DNA from: Candidatus Gastranaerophilales bacterium | GTDB lineage: Bacteria; Cyanobacteriota; Vampirovibrionia; Gastranaerophilales; Gastranaerophilaceae | Assembly: GCA_910587245.1 (NCBI GenBank) | Contig: CAJULX010000002.1 | Span: 38,617-102,616 of the forward strand | Direction of reading: 5' to 3' | Length of the DNA: 64,000 nucleotides | Part shown: positions 54,435 through 62,430 of the stretch, piece by piece | How the letters are laid out: each line of letters begins with the position of its first letter | How positions within the stretch are numbered: position 1 is the stretch's first letter | Translations under genes and position numbers: made by a program | The notes under the pieces: model-generated | Told to the model about the DNA's origin: nothing | The model's database searches: none | The model's input: the letters and a program-made list of their open reading frames with translations, nothing else

Positions 54435-56135
54435 CTAATTCTTTTCAAAAATTAATGATGTGCCTTTTGTAAGTTGTCCGGTTTTACCGATAGCGTCAAA
54501 TCCTGCTTTCATCAGATTTTCAGGGAAAGTTTTAGAAAGCTCCATTCCGGTTTCACCTATAAAATCATAATTCCCCAATACAACTACAGAACCTTTTTTG
54601 AGTTTATCATAAAGTTTTATTGCAAATTCTTCATATTCATCAGGATTAACGTAAGGCCACATGTTACGGCACATTACAATTGAAGGATTTTTGGAATCAA
54701 TATTTTCAATATCATCAAGAATATTGGCACAGCTGAATTGAACAGGGGATGTTACCGTATCCGTAAGCCTTTCAATTTCAAATGAAGAATCGGGTATTCT
54801 TTCAAGTGTGACATATTTTCTTGCTTCATTATGGTTCAGCCCCAGACAGTACCTTGTTGAAAGGTAAGAATCCTTCATTACTGTACCGCCGTTTTGATTT
54901 GAAATATTTTCCCGAATTATATTTTCATCAATATCTTTTGCCTGTATGGGGAAGAATTTTTCCGCATTATCCTTTAAGGTATGCTGCATCAATGTTGATA
55001 AAGTATAAGGTTCTGCTCCTGTTGAGCAAGCGTATACAAGGGTATTAACTTTGTCTTCATCTGCAAATCTTTCTTTAATATATTGCCCGAAATAATTCCA
55101 GTCCATATCTGTTCTGAACATATCCGTCTGCGGGCGTGTGAATATCTCGCCTTTTTTGTTCATCATCTGCCCTCTTTTTAATTTGGGGTTTTTGATTTCA
55201 GTATCATAAAAGTCAGACAACCCTTTAAAACTAAGAGTATTTTCTTTTGAATTCTTTTCAAAAATCAAATTATGTCCGCGAGGATTTACGATAGTTTTTG
55301 ATGGCGTAAAACCTGCATTAGTTAAAGCTTTTGAGATTTTTTTATTATCATGTTCTTCTATTTTATCGAAAAAGCAGTCAAATGCGCCGAGTACAACTAT
55401 TGAGCCTTCTTTTAATCTTTCATATAATGTATTTGCAAAATCTTTATATTCACTTGATTCTACGTAAGGCCACATATTGCGGCACATAATTACTGAAGGA
55501 TTTTTGCTGTCGATATTTTCTATATCTTCTAATATATTAGCTTCTTCAAATATTACAGGTTTTGTAACATTTTCTTTAAGTGCAGATACATATTCAGGCT
55601 GCGATGCAAGTCTTTGTTTCGTTTTTTGCACAAAGTTTTCTTTTATCTCTGCTTTATCTGTATCAAGTACATTTGCTATCTGTTTAATGCCAAGGCTTTT
55701 ATTTATTGCTCCCGTTTTTTGATTTTCAATATTGTTTGATATGCTGTTTTCATCAATGTCTTTTGCGCAAATCGGGAAGAATTTTTCTGCATCATCTTTA
55801 AATTTATGCTGCAACATCATAGAAAGACTGTATGCCTCAGAACCATCCGAACAAGCATAATCATAAGTATTTACCTTATGATTATTTTTAAATCTTTCCT
55901 CCAGATATCTGCTGAACTTGTTCCAATCTATATCATCTCTAAAAAATTGAGTTGAGCTGCTTATATAAATTTCACCGCAATCAAGTATCTGCCCTCTTTT
56001 TAATTTGGGTGTTTCAGAGGTTTTTTCAAAAGTATCAGCTTGAAGCTGTCCTTTAAAATTCAATGCAACTTGCCTTGAATTAATTTTAAAAGGTGTATAA
56101 TTTATTTTTAAGGAATAAAGGGGAGAAATAAGCAT
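54435..56135 (-). CDS. Tandem CheR-like methyltransferase protein
   Basis: Two similar halves of about 270 residues are joined in one 566-residue chain. Each shows CheR-like features: an FFRD-type motif (62-67 and its MFRTD counterpart at 339-343), a glycine/acidic AdoMet loop (ACSDGSEAYSLS at 94-105 and ACSTGAEPYTLS at 369-380), KDIDEN, and an MCRNMWPYV segment equivalent to CRNVLIYF. Each half is preceded by a short LNFKG or LSFKG tag. The second half keeps the canonical STG-x-EPY loop; the first is altered. Target proteins are unknown, and there is no chemotaxis cluster here. Confidence 0.78.
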   Translation of the reverse strand: MLISPLYSLKINYTPFKINSRQVALNFKGQLQADTFEKTSETPKLKRGQILDCGEIYISSSTQFFRDDIDWNKFSRYLEERFKNNHKVNTYDYACSDGSEAYSLSMMLQHKFKDDAEKFFPICAKDIDENSISNNIENQKTGAINKSLGIKQIANVLDTDKAEIKENFVQKTKQRLASQPEYVSALKENVTKPVIFEEANILEDIENIDSKNPSVIMCRNMWPYVESSEYKDFANTLYERLKEGSIVVLGAFDCFFDKIEEHDNKKISKALTNAGFTPSKTIVNPRGHNLIFEKNSKENTLSFKGLSDFYDTEIKNPKLKRGQMMNKKGEIFTRPQTDMFRTDMDWNYFGQYIKERFADEDKVNTLVYACSTGAEPYTLSTLMQHTLKDNAEKFFPIQAKDIDENIIRENISNQNGGTVMKDSYLSTRYCLGLNHNEARKYVTLERIPDSSFEIERLTDTVTSPVQFSCANILDDIENIDSKNPSIVMCRNMWPYVNPDEYEEFAIKLYDKLKKGSVVVLGNYDFIGETGMELSKTFPENLMKAGFDAIGKTGQLTKGTSLIFEKN

Positions 56136-56196
56136 AAAAACCGGTCCTGTTTTGTTTATATAAAACAGGACAAGGAAATAATTTGCGAAATTTATG

Positions 56197-57129
56197 TTAT
56201 TTTAAATTCTCAAATAATACGCTTGATAAATATCTTTCGCCATAATCAGGTAAAATTACAACTATTATTTTATCTTTATTTTCGGGGCGTTTTGAAACTT
56301 CAAGCGCTCCGTACATCGCAGCGCCCGATGATATTCCGCACAGAATTCCTTCTTTTTGAGCGAGTTTGCGGGATGTTTCAATTGCATTTTCATTTGAAAC
56401 TTTTATAACTTCATCTAAAATGCTTGTATCAAGAGTTTTTGGAATAAAACCTGCTCCGATGCCTTGAATTTTATGCGGGCCTGAAGGCTCGCCCGAAATA
56501 ACGGCGGAAGTTTCAGGCTCTACCGCTATTGCTTTAAAATTCGGCAGCTGTTTTTTAATTGTTCTTGAAATGCCTGTAATGGTGCCGCCTGTGCCCACTC
56601 CTGCCACAAGAATGTCAACCTTTTTATCGGTATCGTTTAAAATTTCTATTGCCGTTGTTTTTTCGTGTGCTGCGGGGTTATCGGGGTTTACAAACTGTCC
56701 TATGATTATTGAATTTTGAATTTGTGAGTTTAATTCTTCCGCTTTTTCAATAGCGCCCTTCATTCCTTTTGCGCCTTCGGTTAAAATGAGCTCTGCACCG
56801 TAGGCTTTCATCAGTATACGGCGTTCAATGCTCATGGTATCAGGCATGGTGATAATAAGCTTATATCCTTTAATAGCGCATACCCATGATAAACCGATAC
56901 CCGTATTTCCGCTTGTAGGTTCAATTATAGTTGTTTTATCGGGAGAAATTTCTCCTCTTTTCTCTGCTTCTTCAATCATATTAAGGGCGATGCGGTCTTT
57001 TATTGAATTTGCAGGGTTAAAACATTCAAGTTTAGCGTATATTTTAGCATAGCCTTCTTTATTTAATTTATTAATTTCAACAAGGGGGGTATTCCCCGTT
57101 AATTCGCATAAATTTTTTGCAATTTTCAT
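56197..57129 (-). CDS. cysK: Cysteine synthase (O-acetylserine sulfhydrylase)
   Basis: CysK makes cysteine from O-acetylserine and sulfide with PLP. The PLP lysine is K44 in NSIKDRIALNM, the phosphate/substrate loop is EPTSGNTGIGL, and GVGTGGTITGI and CGISSGAAM are present. The length of 310 fits CysK rather than the larger cystathionine synthases. It is a single gene, divergent from the glucan phosphorylase gene across 276 AT-rich bases that hold no other gene. Confidence 0.95.
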   Translation of the reverse strand: MKIAKNLCELTGNTPLVEINKLNKEGYAKIYAKLECFNPANSIKDRIALNMIEEAEKRGEISPDKTTIIEPTSGNTGIGLSWVCAIKGYKLIITMPDTMSIERRILMKAYGAELILTEGAKGMKGAIEKAEELNSQIQNSIIIGQFVNPDNPAAHEKTTAIEILNDTDKKVDILVAGVGTGGTITGISRTIKKQLPNFKAIAVEPETSAVISGEPSGPHKIQGIGAGFIPKTLDTSILDEVIKVSNENAIETSRKLAQKEGILCGISSGAAMYGALEVSKRPENKDKIIVVILPDYGERYLSSVLFENLK

Positions 57130-57405
57130 TTTAATGAATCCTTTTTTATTGAACGCATATTATTTTCGCGCCATTTATCAATTTGGTCAATTGGTAAAAT
57201 TATTTTTTAAATTTTTTTAAGAATGTTTTATTAAGTTTTGTTGCAAAGAAAATTACATGGCTGGAATTTCTCTCTTTTTTAAATATAATTGTTAAGGCAA
57301 AATAATTAATACAAAAGTATTAGTTTTTAATCCGCACAGGATACATAAAAATGTTTGTGTTAATATTTTGTTATAGTAGTAGTTTAGATAATAGAGGACA
57401 AAATT

Positions 57406-59100
57406 ATGTCATTACCTAACGTAGCATACTTTTCAATGGAAATCGCATTAGATCAATCATTAGCAACCTATTCAGGAGGTTTGGGGTTTTTAGCAGGTTC
57501 GCATATGCAATCAGCAGGTTACCTTCAAATGCCTATGGTTGGGGTTACTATTCTATGGTCTTACGGTTATTACGATCAAAGAATTAATGAAAACGGTGAA
57601 GTTGAAGTTGCATATATCAGAAAACATTATGACTATTTAACGGATTTAAATGTTCAAACAACAGTTAATGTTTTCGGTGAAGATGTTATAGTTAAAGCTT
57701 TCAGAGTAGAGCCCGAATTATTCGGTTCATGCCCTGTTTACCTTTTAACAACCGATGTAGACGGCAACAGCGAATGGGCAAGAAGAATTTCTCATAAACT
57801 CTATGACGGAGATGAAAAAATCCGTGTTGCTCAAGAAACGGTTCTCGGTATCGGGGGTGTTAGAATTCTTCAAGAAGTCGGCTACAACTTTGATGTTGTT
57901 CATATGAATGAAGGCCATGCGCTTCCTGCCGCATTTGAATTATTAAGACAATATAACGGTAATCTTAAAGAAGTTAAGAAAAAAGTTGTATTTACAACTC
58001 ACACACCTGTTGCGGCAGGTAACGAGGTTCACTGGGTTGATACACTTGTTGAAGGCGGTTTCTTTGCAGGCGCTTCACGTGAAACAGCAGTTGAACTCGG
58101 CGGAGAGAATTTCTCATTAACGGTTGCAGCTTTAAGAATGAGCAGAATCGCAAATGCCGTATCTCAATTACACGGTCTTGTTGCTAAGAAAATGTGGGAT
58201 TGGGTAGGCGGCAAATGTCCTATCAAAGCTATTACAAACGCTGTTAACCAGCACTACTGGCAGGATGCAAGAATTGCAAATGCTCACAGCAATGATGAAT
58301 TGCTCGGTGCAAAATATGAAATGAAAAAGGATTTATTCCAGTACATTGCAGATACTCAAGGTAAAAGATTTGACCCCAATGTTTTAACAATTACATGGGC
58401 AAGAAGATTTGCTGATTATAAAAGAGCATGGCTTATCTTAATGGATAAACCGCGTATTGAAAAATTATTAAACGAAAATAAAGTTCAATTAATTTTTGCA
58501 GGTAAATTCCACCCCGATGATACTATGGGTAAAGAAATGTTTAATAAGATTTTAAAAGAATCTTACAGCATGAAAAACGTTGTAGTTCTTCCCGGATATG
58601 AATTAGCACTTTCAGCAAGATTGAAAAAAGGTACCGATATCTGGTTAAATACCCCGCTTCGACCTTTTGAAGCTTCAGGTACTTCAGGCATGAGTGCTAA
58701 TATGAACGGTGCATTACACTTCTCAACATTTGACGGCTGGACAGTTGAAGGTACATTCCCCGGAATTAACGGCTACACTGTTGAATATCCAGGTTTGGAT
58801 GACGATATTCCTTGGGAAGAAAGACACTGGAAAGATCATCAATGTGTAATGAGCACATTAGAAAACGAAATCATTCCTACTTATTATGAAAATAAACAAG
58901 AGTGGGCAAGATTGATGAGACAGGCAATCAGAACATCTGAAGCTTACTTCAATTCTGACAGAATGGTTATCGAATACTACAACAGATTATATAAACCTAT
59001 TGCACACGCAGGAACTCAAGCAGGCATGGAAGAAGAAGACGATTCCAAAATGGCTGAAAATCCGAATCTTGATGCTTGGACATATTCAAACATTAAGTAA
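57406..59100 (+). CDS. Glucan phosphorylase-like protein (GT35 short type) lacking the PLP lysine
   Basis: The 564 residues carry GT35 features: VHMNEGHALPAAFELL, FTTHTPVAAGNEVHW, WARRFADYKRAWLIL, FAGKFHPDD and the glycine-rich EASGTSGM motif. True glycogen phosphorylases bind PLP through a lysine right after that motif (SGTSGMK or SGTGNMK). Here the residue is serine, S430 (GMSANMNG), so PLP cannot be bound in the usual way. The enzyme may use another mechanism or another donor. Codon use is as biased as in fusA, so it is abundant. An AGAGGA site and its own terminator mark a single-gene unit. Confidence 0.85.
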   Translation: MSLPNVAYFSMEIALDQSLATYSGGLGFLAGSHMQSAGYLQMPMVGVTILWSYGYYDQRINENGEVEVAYIRKHYDYLTDLNVQTTVNVFGEDVIVKAFRVEPELFGSCPVYLLTTDVDGNSEWARRISHKLYDGDEKIRVAQETVLGIGGVRILQEVGYNFDVVHMNEGHALPAAFELLRQYNGNLKEVKKKVVFTTHTPVAAGNEVHWVDTLVEGGFFAGASRETAVELGGENFSLTVAALRMSRIANAVSQLHGLVAKKMWDWVGGKCPIKAITNAVNQHYWQDARIANAHSNDELLGAKYEMKKDLFQYIADTQGKRFDPNVLTITWARRFADYKRAWLILMDKPRIEKLLNENKVQLIFAGKFHPDDTMGKEMFNKILKESYSMKNVVVLPGYELALSARLKKGTDIWLNTPLRPFEASGTSGMSANMNGALHFSTFDGWTVEGTFPGINGYTVEYPGLDDDIPWEERHWKDHQCVMSTLENEIIPTYYENKQEWARLMRQAIRTSEAYFNSDRMVIEYYNRLYKPIAHAGTQAGMEEEDDSKMAENPNLDAWTYSNIK

Positions 59101-59124
59101 GGTTTAGATAATTTTACAAAACTT

Positions 59125-59160
59125 AAAACCTCACCTTTATTATAGGGTGAGGTTTTTTTA
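59125..59160 (+). terminator. Intrinsic terminator of the glucan phosphorylase-like gene
   Basis: AAAACCTCACC (59125-59135) pairs with GGTGAGGTTTT (59146-59156), followed by a T run. Confidence 0.9.
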
Positions 59161-59176
59161 ATACAAATAAAATTCT

Positions 59177-59341
59177 TTAATCTTCTTTATCCAAATGCTT
59201 CAGCGCATATTCACAGCACTGCTGTACTAAATTATTTAAAGAAACACCTTGTTCCTGTGCAATTATTTGTAACTCCTGCACGAGCTTTGCAGGAAGCCTG
59301 AATGTTTTATTTATCATCTCGGGTTTTTCAACTTTAAACAT
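59177..59341 (-). CDS. Ribbon-helix-helix regulator divergent to prepilin B2 (54 residues)
   Basis: The frame can be read back to 59452, but the ATG at 59341 has an AGAGGTG site and gives a compact ribbon-helix-helix protein (INKTFRLPAKLVQELQIIAQEQGVSLNNLVQQCCEYALKHL). Such proteins bind DNA as dimers with the beta strand. The region between it and B2 holds three copies of GTGCAATT, two of which flank its own ribosome site. No toxin gene is adjacent, so it is more likely a regulator of B2 and itself than an antitoxin. Confidence 0.8.
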   Translation of the reverse strand: MFKVEKPEMINKTFRLPAKLVQELQIIAQEQGVSLNNLVQQCCEYALKHLDKED

Positions 59342-59446
59342 AATTGCACACCTCTTTTTTATTTTATGTGCAATTCTTGCATATTTATATACCCCATATG
59401 TACACTTAAAAAAATAAGTGCAATTTACACTAACATGTGTTATTAT
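59342..59446 (+). promoter_or_regulatory. Promoter of prepilin B2 with three GTGCAATT operator-like copies
   Basis: AATTGCACA (59342-59350) and TGTGCAATT (59367-59375) are exact inverted copies. A third copy, AGTGCAATT, is at 59417-59425. The last covers the predicted -35 box (GTGCAA, 59418-59423), 17 bases before a TATTAT -10 box (59441-59446). This is a plausible binding array for the ribbon-helix-helix protein encoded next to it. Confidence 0.55.
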
Positions 59447-59479
59447 TTTCATGAATACAAGTTACAAAAGAGGTAAATT

Positions 59480-61978
59480 ATGAATAAAATCATACAAAAA
59501 ATAACATTTAAGCCTGCTTTTTCACTGGTTGAAATGCTTATGGCACTTCTTGTTGCCTCGCTTTTATTGGCGGCTCTTGCCCCTGTAATAACAAGAAAAA
59601 TGAATGAGAATATTCATATATCAGGAACAGGAGAACTATATAAAGCACCTGCCGATATGCAATGTTTTTCATATTCTGATTCTCAGCCTGAAGTAGATGT
59701 AAGTATTAACGACGTATACTCCGTAAGTTTTCTGATATCATCAGCGGGCGGAGGCGGAGCAGGAGCCACAAGTTCAAAGAAAATAGCCCAAACCCCTGTA
59801 CAAATAACGGGAGCATCGGCAAATGATACAACACGGGAAGTTATAATAACAGAATATATGACAGATGTTAAAGCAACCCTTGCAGGTGCAGGCGGCGGGG
59901 GCGCAGGCGGTGCAGGGTATGTATCAGCCTGCCCTACAGGAACTATGGAATTTGAGGGAAATTCAAGCACTAAAGCATTTTGTATGACAAAATATAATGT
60001 AGGCGAAAGAGAAAATATTGCGCAAAGTCTTAATAAGGCCTATGTGCCTGCAAGAAACGGCGGACTTATGTTTTATGCAAATGATACTTCTGCATCAAAT
60101 TATTGCGGAAGTGGAAAAGCAAATTCGGGACAGTGTTGTTATAGAGCTAAAGGTACAACGACAAGTGAAGCATATACGGCAGACCCCAGATATTGTGTTA
60201 ATGTTGGAGACTATTACACATGTACAAGAACTGTCTGCCAGTTTAATGTAGCGATTAATAGCTGCAATAATTTTGCATATGCGCCCGCTAATGTACCTGT
60301 TGTAAATTGGACACTTGCCAGCGCACAACAGTTTGAAATGTTGAAACCCTATGCTGCCAGCAGTAGTTCTGTTGAAAGATGGAAACTGGGTGCTTCTCTT
60401 TGCAGTGATCATACGGGAAGCGTAGATGGTTTTTGGTATTGCGCACCTACGGATAAGGACAGATATGCTACTGGTGTTGTGTCATATCAAAGGTGCTATG
60501 GTTCAGTAGAAGGAAGATGTTATCCTTCCCATTTGTATTCATCTACACTTACAGCCGGAGGTTTGTCAAATTGGTATTATATCGGCGGGACTGCCTCAAG
60601 CAGTGGTTCATTGGCTGTCCTTGGCGGCCCCAGTGCAAATTATAACCTTCATGCCTTCTCTGCCCGCTGCACCCTCGATAAATCCAATCTCTTTAAATCT
60701 TATTCCGGAGCAGGAGGCGCCGCAGGCGCCTACATCTCTGAATTAGATTTAACACAATATGTTAAAAAAGCAGGAGTAAACGGCAAAATAATAATAACCG
60801 CAGGAAAGGCAGGAGCAGGAGGAAGTGCTGCAGCTTCAAATAACACAAAAGCAAGCAGCGGAACAGCAGGAAATCCTTCTCAAATAATAATTAAAAAACA
60901 AACAGGAGAAACAGTATACGGAATAAGGGTAAAAGGAGGAAACGGAGGAAGTGCCGCAGAAAATATCACAGTAACAGGAACAGCTGCAGCCAATCCCAAT
61001 ATATCAACATCAAGAAACTGTGAATATACAACTGACGGTATAAACTGGAATGAAACATCCTGTACAAAAAATATATTAAAAGGCGGAAACGGAGAAATAA
61101 AATGGAAAGAAAGTGCAGTAAAAGGAAGTGCTTCAATTTCCCCTGTTACCTCTAATACATCAGGCAACGGTGCAGGAGGAGAAGGAGGAACATCATCATA
61201 CGGATACAATGATAAAATATCAGCGGAAAACGGAGCAAACGGAAAAGCGGGTATTGTCAAAATAACATACAATAATGAATACGCAGCAGCCTCAGGGGGC
61301 GGAGGCGGCGGAGGAACCGTAGCCCAAATTAAGGATGTTCAATTAGGACGCCAGAGTGAGTGCAAATTAATAATGGGCAAAGGCGGTAAAGGAGGAAGCA
61401 TAGATAATAACGGTACGGACGGGGGTTCTTCTTCAATAAAATGTACAACGGATACAAGAACCTTTATTGTCCCCGGAGGCAAGGGAGGGAAAATAGGAAC
61501 CGCCGCTTCATCAGCTTCAGGCACAACTGCAATACCAACCCCCGGTAAAGGAGGAGGATACGGTGATACAACAAAAGCCTCAACCACTGCAATAAAAGAT
61601 TATAATTCTTCCAAAAAAACAATAAATGAAGGACGGGATGGAGAAGACGGCATATATAATCAAACGGCAAAACAAAGCATAGGAGGAAGGGGAGGAACCT
61701 CGGGCACGGGAACAAAAGGAGCCTGCGGAGGCTTATATGTTGAAGACGATGAAACAAAAGGCATATGCCTTGTAAGTGAAACAGATAATAAAAGGGCGGA
61801 AGGAAAAGGTTTTACCTATGAAGAAACAATAACTCCTAATTCAAACACCCTTTCAAGCTCTCTCGGTACATCGGGAGCAGGAGGCGGAGGCGGAGGCTGG
61901 ACAAGAGAACTCGGCTCCGCTAAAGGAGGAGACGGCATGAACGGTTATGTATGCGTATACTGGTATAACAGTGATTAA
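59480..61978 (+). CDS. Giant glycine-rich prepilin-like protein with cysteine-rich module (type B, copy 2)
   Basis: The 832-residue protein has a 13-residue leader ending FKPA, then FSLVEMLMALLVASLLLAALAPVITRKM (F14, E18; Ala at -1). After the ISGTGE segment comes a polyglycine stretch. A cysteine-rich module of about 245 residues (150-395) follows, with many aromatic residues (YTCTRTVCQF, DGFWYCAPTD, WYYIGG) and an ending FSARCTLDKS that parallels the SSVRCVLS end of the module in B1. The rest is glycine-rich and A-rich in codon use (GGA, GCA), ending GGDGMNGYVCVYWY. The upstream 28 bases (59466-59493), including the ribosome site, equal those of A2. Confidence 0.85.
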   Translation: MNKIIQKITFKPAFSLVEMLMALLVASLLLAALAPVITRKMNENIHISGTGELYKAPADMQCFSYSDSQPEVDVSINDVYSVSFLISSAGGGGAGATSSKKIAQTPVQITGASANDTTREVIITEYMTDVKATLAGAGGGGAGGAGYVSACPTGTMEFEGNSSTKAFCMTKYNVGERENIAQSLNKAYVPARNGGLMFYANDTSASNYCGSGKANSGQCCYRAKGTTTSEAYTADPRYCVNVGDYYTCTRTVCQFNVAINSCNNFAYAPANVPVVNWTLASAQQFEMLKPYAASSSSVERWKLGASLCSDHTGSVDGFWYCAPTDKDRYATGVVSYQRCYGSVEGRCYPSHLYSSTLTAGGLSNWYYIGGTASSSGSLAVLGGPSANYNLHAFSARCTLDKSNLFKSYSGAGGAAGAYISELDLTQYVKKAGVNGKIIITAGKAGAGGSAAASNNTKASSGTAGNPSQIIIKKQTGETVYGIRVKGGNGGSAAENITVTGTAAANPNISTSRNCEYTTDGINWNETSCTKNILKGGNGEIKWKESAVKGSASISPVTSNTSGNGAGGEGGTSSYGYNDKISAENGANGKAGIVKITYNNEYAAASGGGGGGGTVAQIKDVQLGRQSECKLIMGKGGKGGSIDNNGTDGGSSSIKCTTDTRTFIVPGGKGGKIGTAASSASGTTAIPTPGKGGGYGDTTKASTTAIKDYNSSKKTINEGRDGEDGIYNQTAKQSIGGRGGTSGTGTKGACGGLYVEDDETKGICLVSETDNKRAEGKGFTYEETITPNSNTLSSSLGTSGAGGGGGGWTRELGSAKGGDGMNGYVCVYWYNSD

Positions 61979-62007
61979 GGCTTTATAACCCGTTTATACT
62001 GTAATAA

Positions 62008-62066
62008 TTTTTAGATGAACAACTTTTCAATTCGGCGCATTATGTAACCTTATGCGCCTTTTTTTA
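62008..62066 (+). terminator. Conserved 3' element with terminator hairpin, copy 3 (after prepilin B2)
   Basis: The box TAGATGAACAACTTTTCAAT (62012-62031) is followed by a 7-bp stem GGCGCAT/ATGCGCC (62034-62040 with 62052-62058), the loop core TGTAACCT (62043-62050) and a T run. It matches copies 1 and 2 on the other strand. Confidence 0.85.
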
Positions 62067-62133
62067 TTGTTGTATATAGCTTTCAGCCTGTAAAAGTGTT
62101 ATAATCAAACCGAAAAAGAAAGGAACTAAGATT

Positions 62134-62298
62134 TCAGCGCTTAAAATTTTTAAGCGCATATTCAATACATTGAACAATGAGTTCATTGCGGCTTATGTCG
62201 GTTTCTATCGAAAGTTCATCTACTGTTTTTAGCATAGAAACATCAAGCCTTATGCTTATTACGGTTTTTTCCTGTTTTACGGGTTTAAATTCGTTCAT
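62134..62298 (-). CDS. Ribbon-helix-helix regulator divergent to prepilin A2 (54 residues)
   Basis: The ATG at 62298 has a strong AGGAGGTG site; the frame extends to 62316 but without support. The protein (TVISIRLDVSMLKTVDELSIETDISRNELIVQCIEYALKNF) is a second ribbon-helix-helix regulator of the same length as the one at 59177 but with little identity beyond the fold pattern. It lies between B2 and A2, head to head with A2, in the same place that the XRE gene holds between B1 and A1. Confidence 0.8.
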   Translation of the reverse strand: MNEFKPVKQEKTVISIRLDVSMLKTVDELSIETDISRNELIVQCIEYALKNFKR

Positions 62299-62301
62299 TT
62301 T

Positions 62302-62399
62302 TGCACCTCCTATCAATTGTATTTAAGTTTGGGTGCATAATATATATTTAAAAAAAGAATACAAATAGTATTCACTTTTTAACTACAATATGGTATGAT
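62302..62399 (+). promoter_or_regulatory. Promoter and candidate operators of prepilin A2
   Basis: TATGAT (62394-62399) is preceded after 17 bases by TTCACT (62371-62376). The inverted repeat GAATAC-AAATA-GTATTC (62357-62373) overlaps that -35 box. A second inverted pair, TGCACC/GGTGCA (62302-62307 and 62332-62337), lies over the start region of the divergent regulator. Confidence 0.55.
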
Positions 62400-62430
62400 T
62401 TTTTCAAAATAGATATAAAAGAGGTAAATT

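Noticed and set aside
59480..60700. Diversity-generating retroelement variable region in the lectin-like module
   Set aside because: No reverse transcriptase, template repeat or near-repeat of the module end was seen in the window; it would need the rest of the genome.
29861..62066. Integron attC-like recombination sites at the conserved 3' element
   Set aside because: The core RYYYAAC/GTTRRRY pairs of attC are absent, and the T run marks a transcription terminator.
59177..62316. Toxin-antitoxin modules around the ribbon-helix-helix and AbrB-like genes
   Set aside because: No partner toxin gene is adjacent to any of them; each faces a prepilin gene instead.
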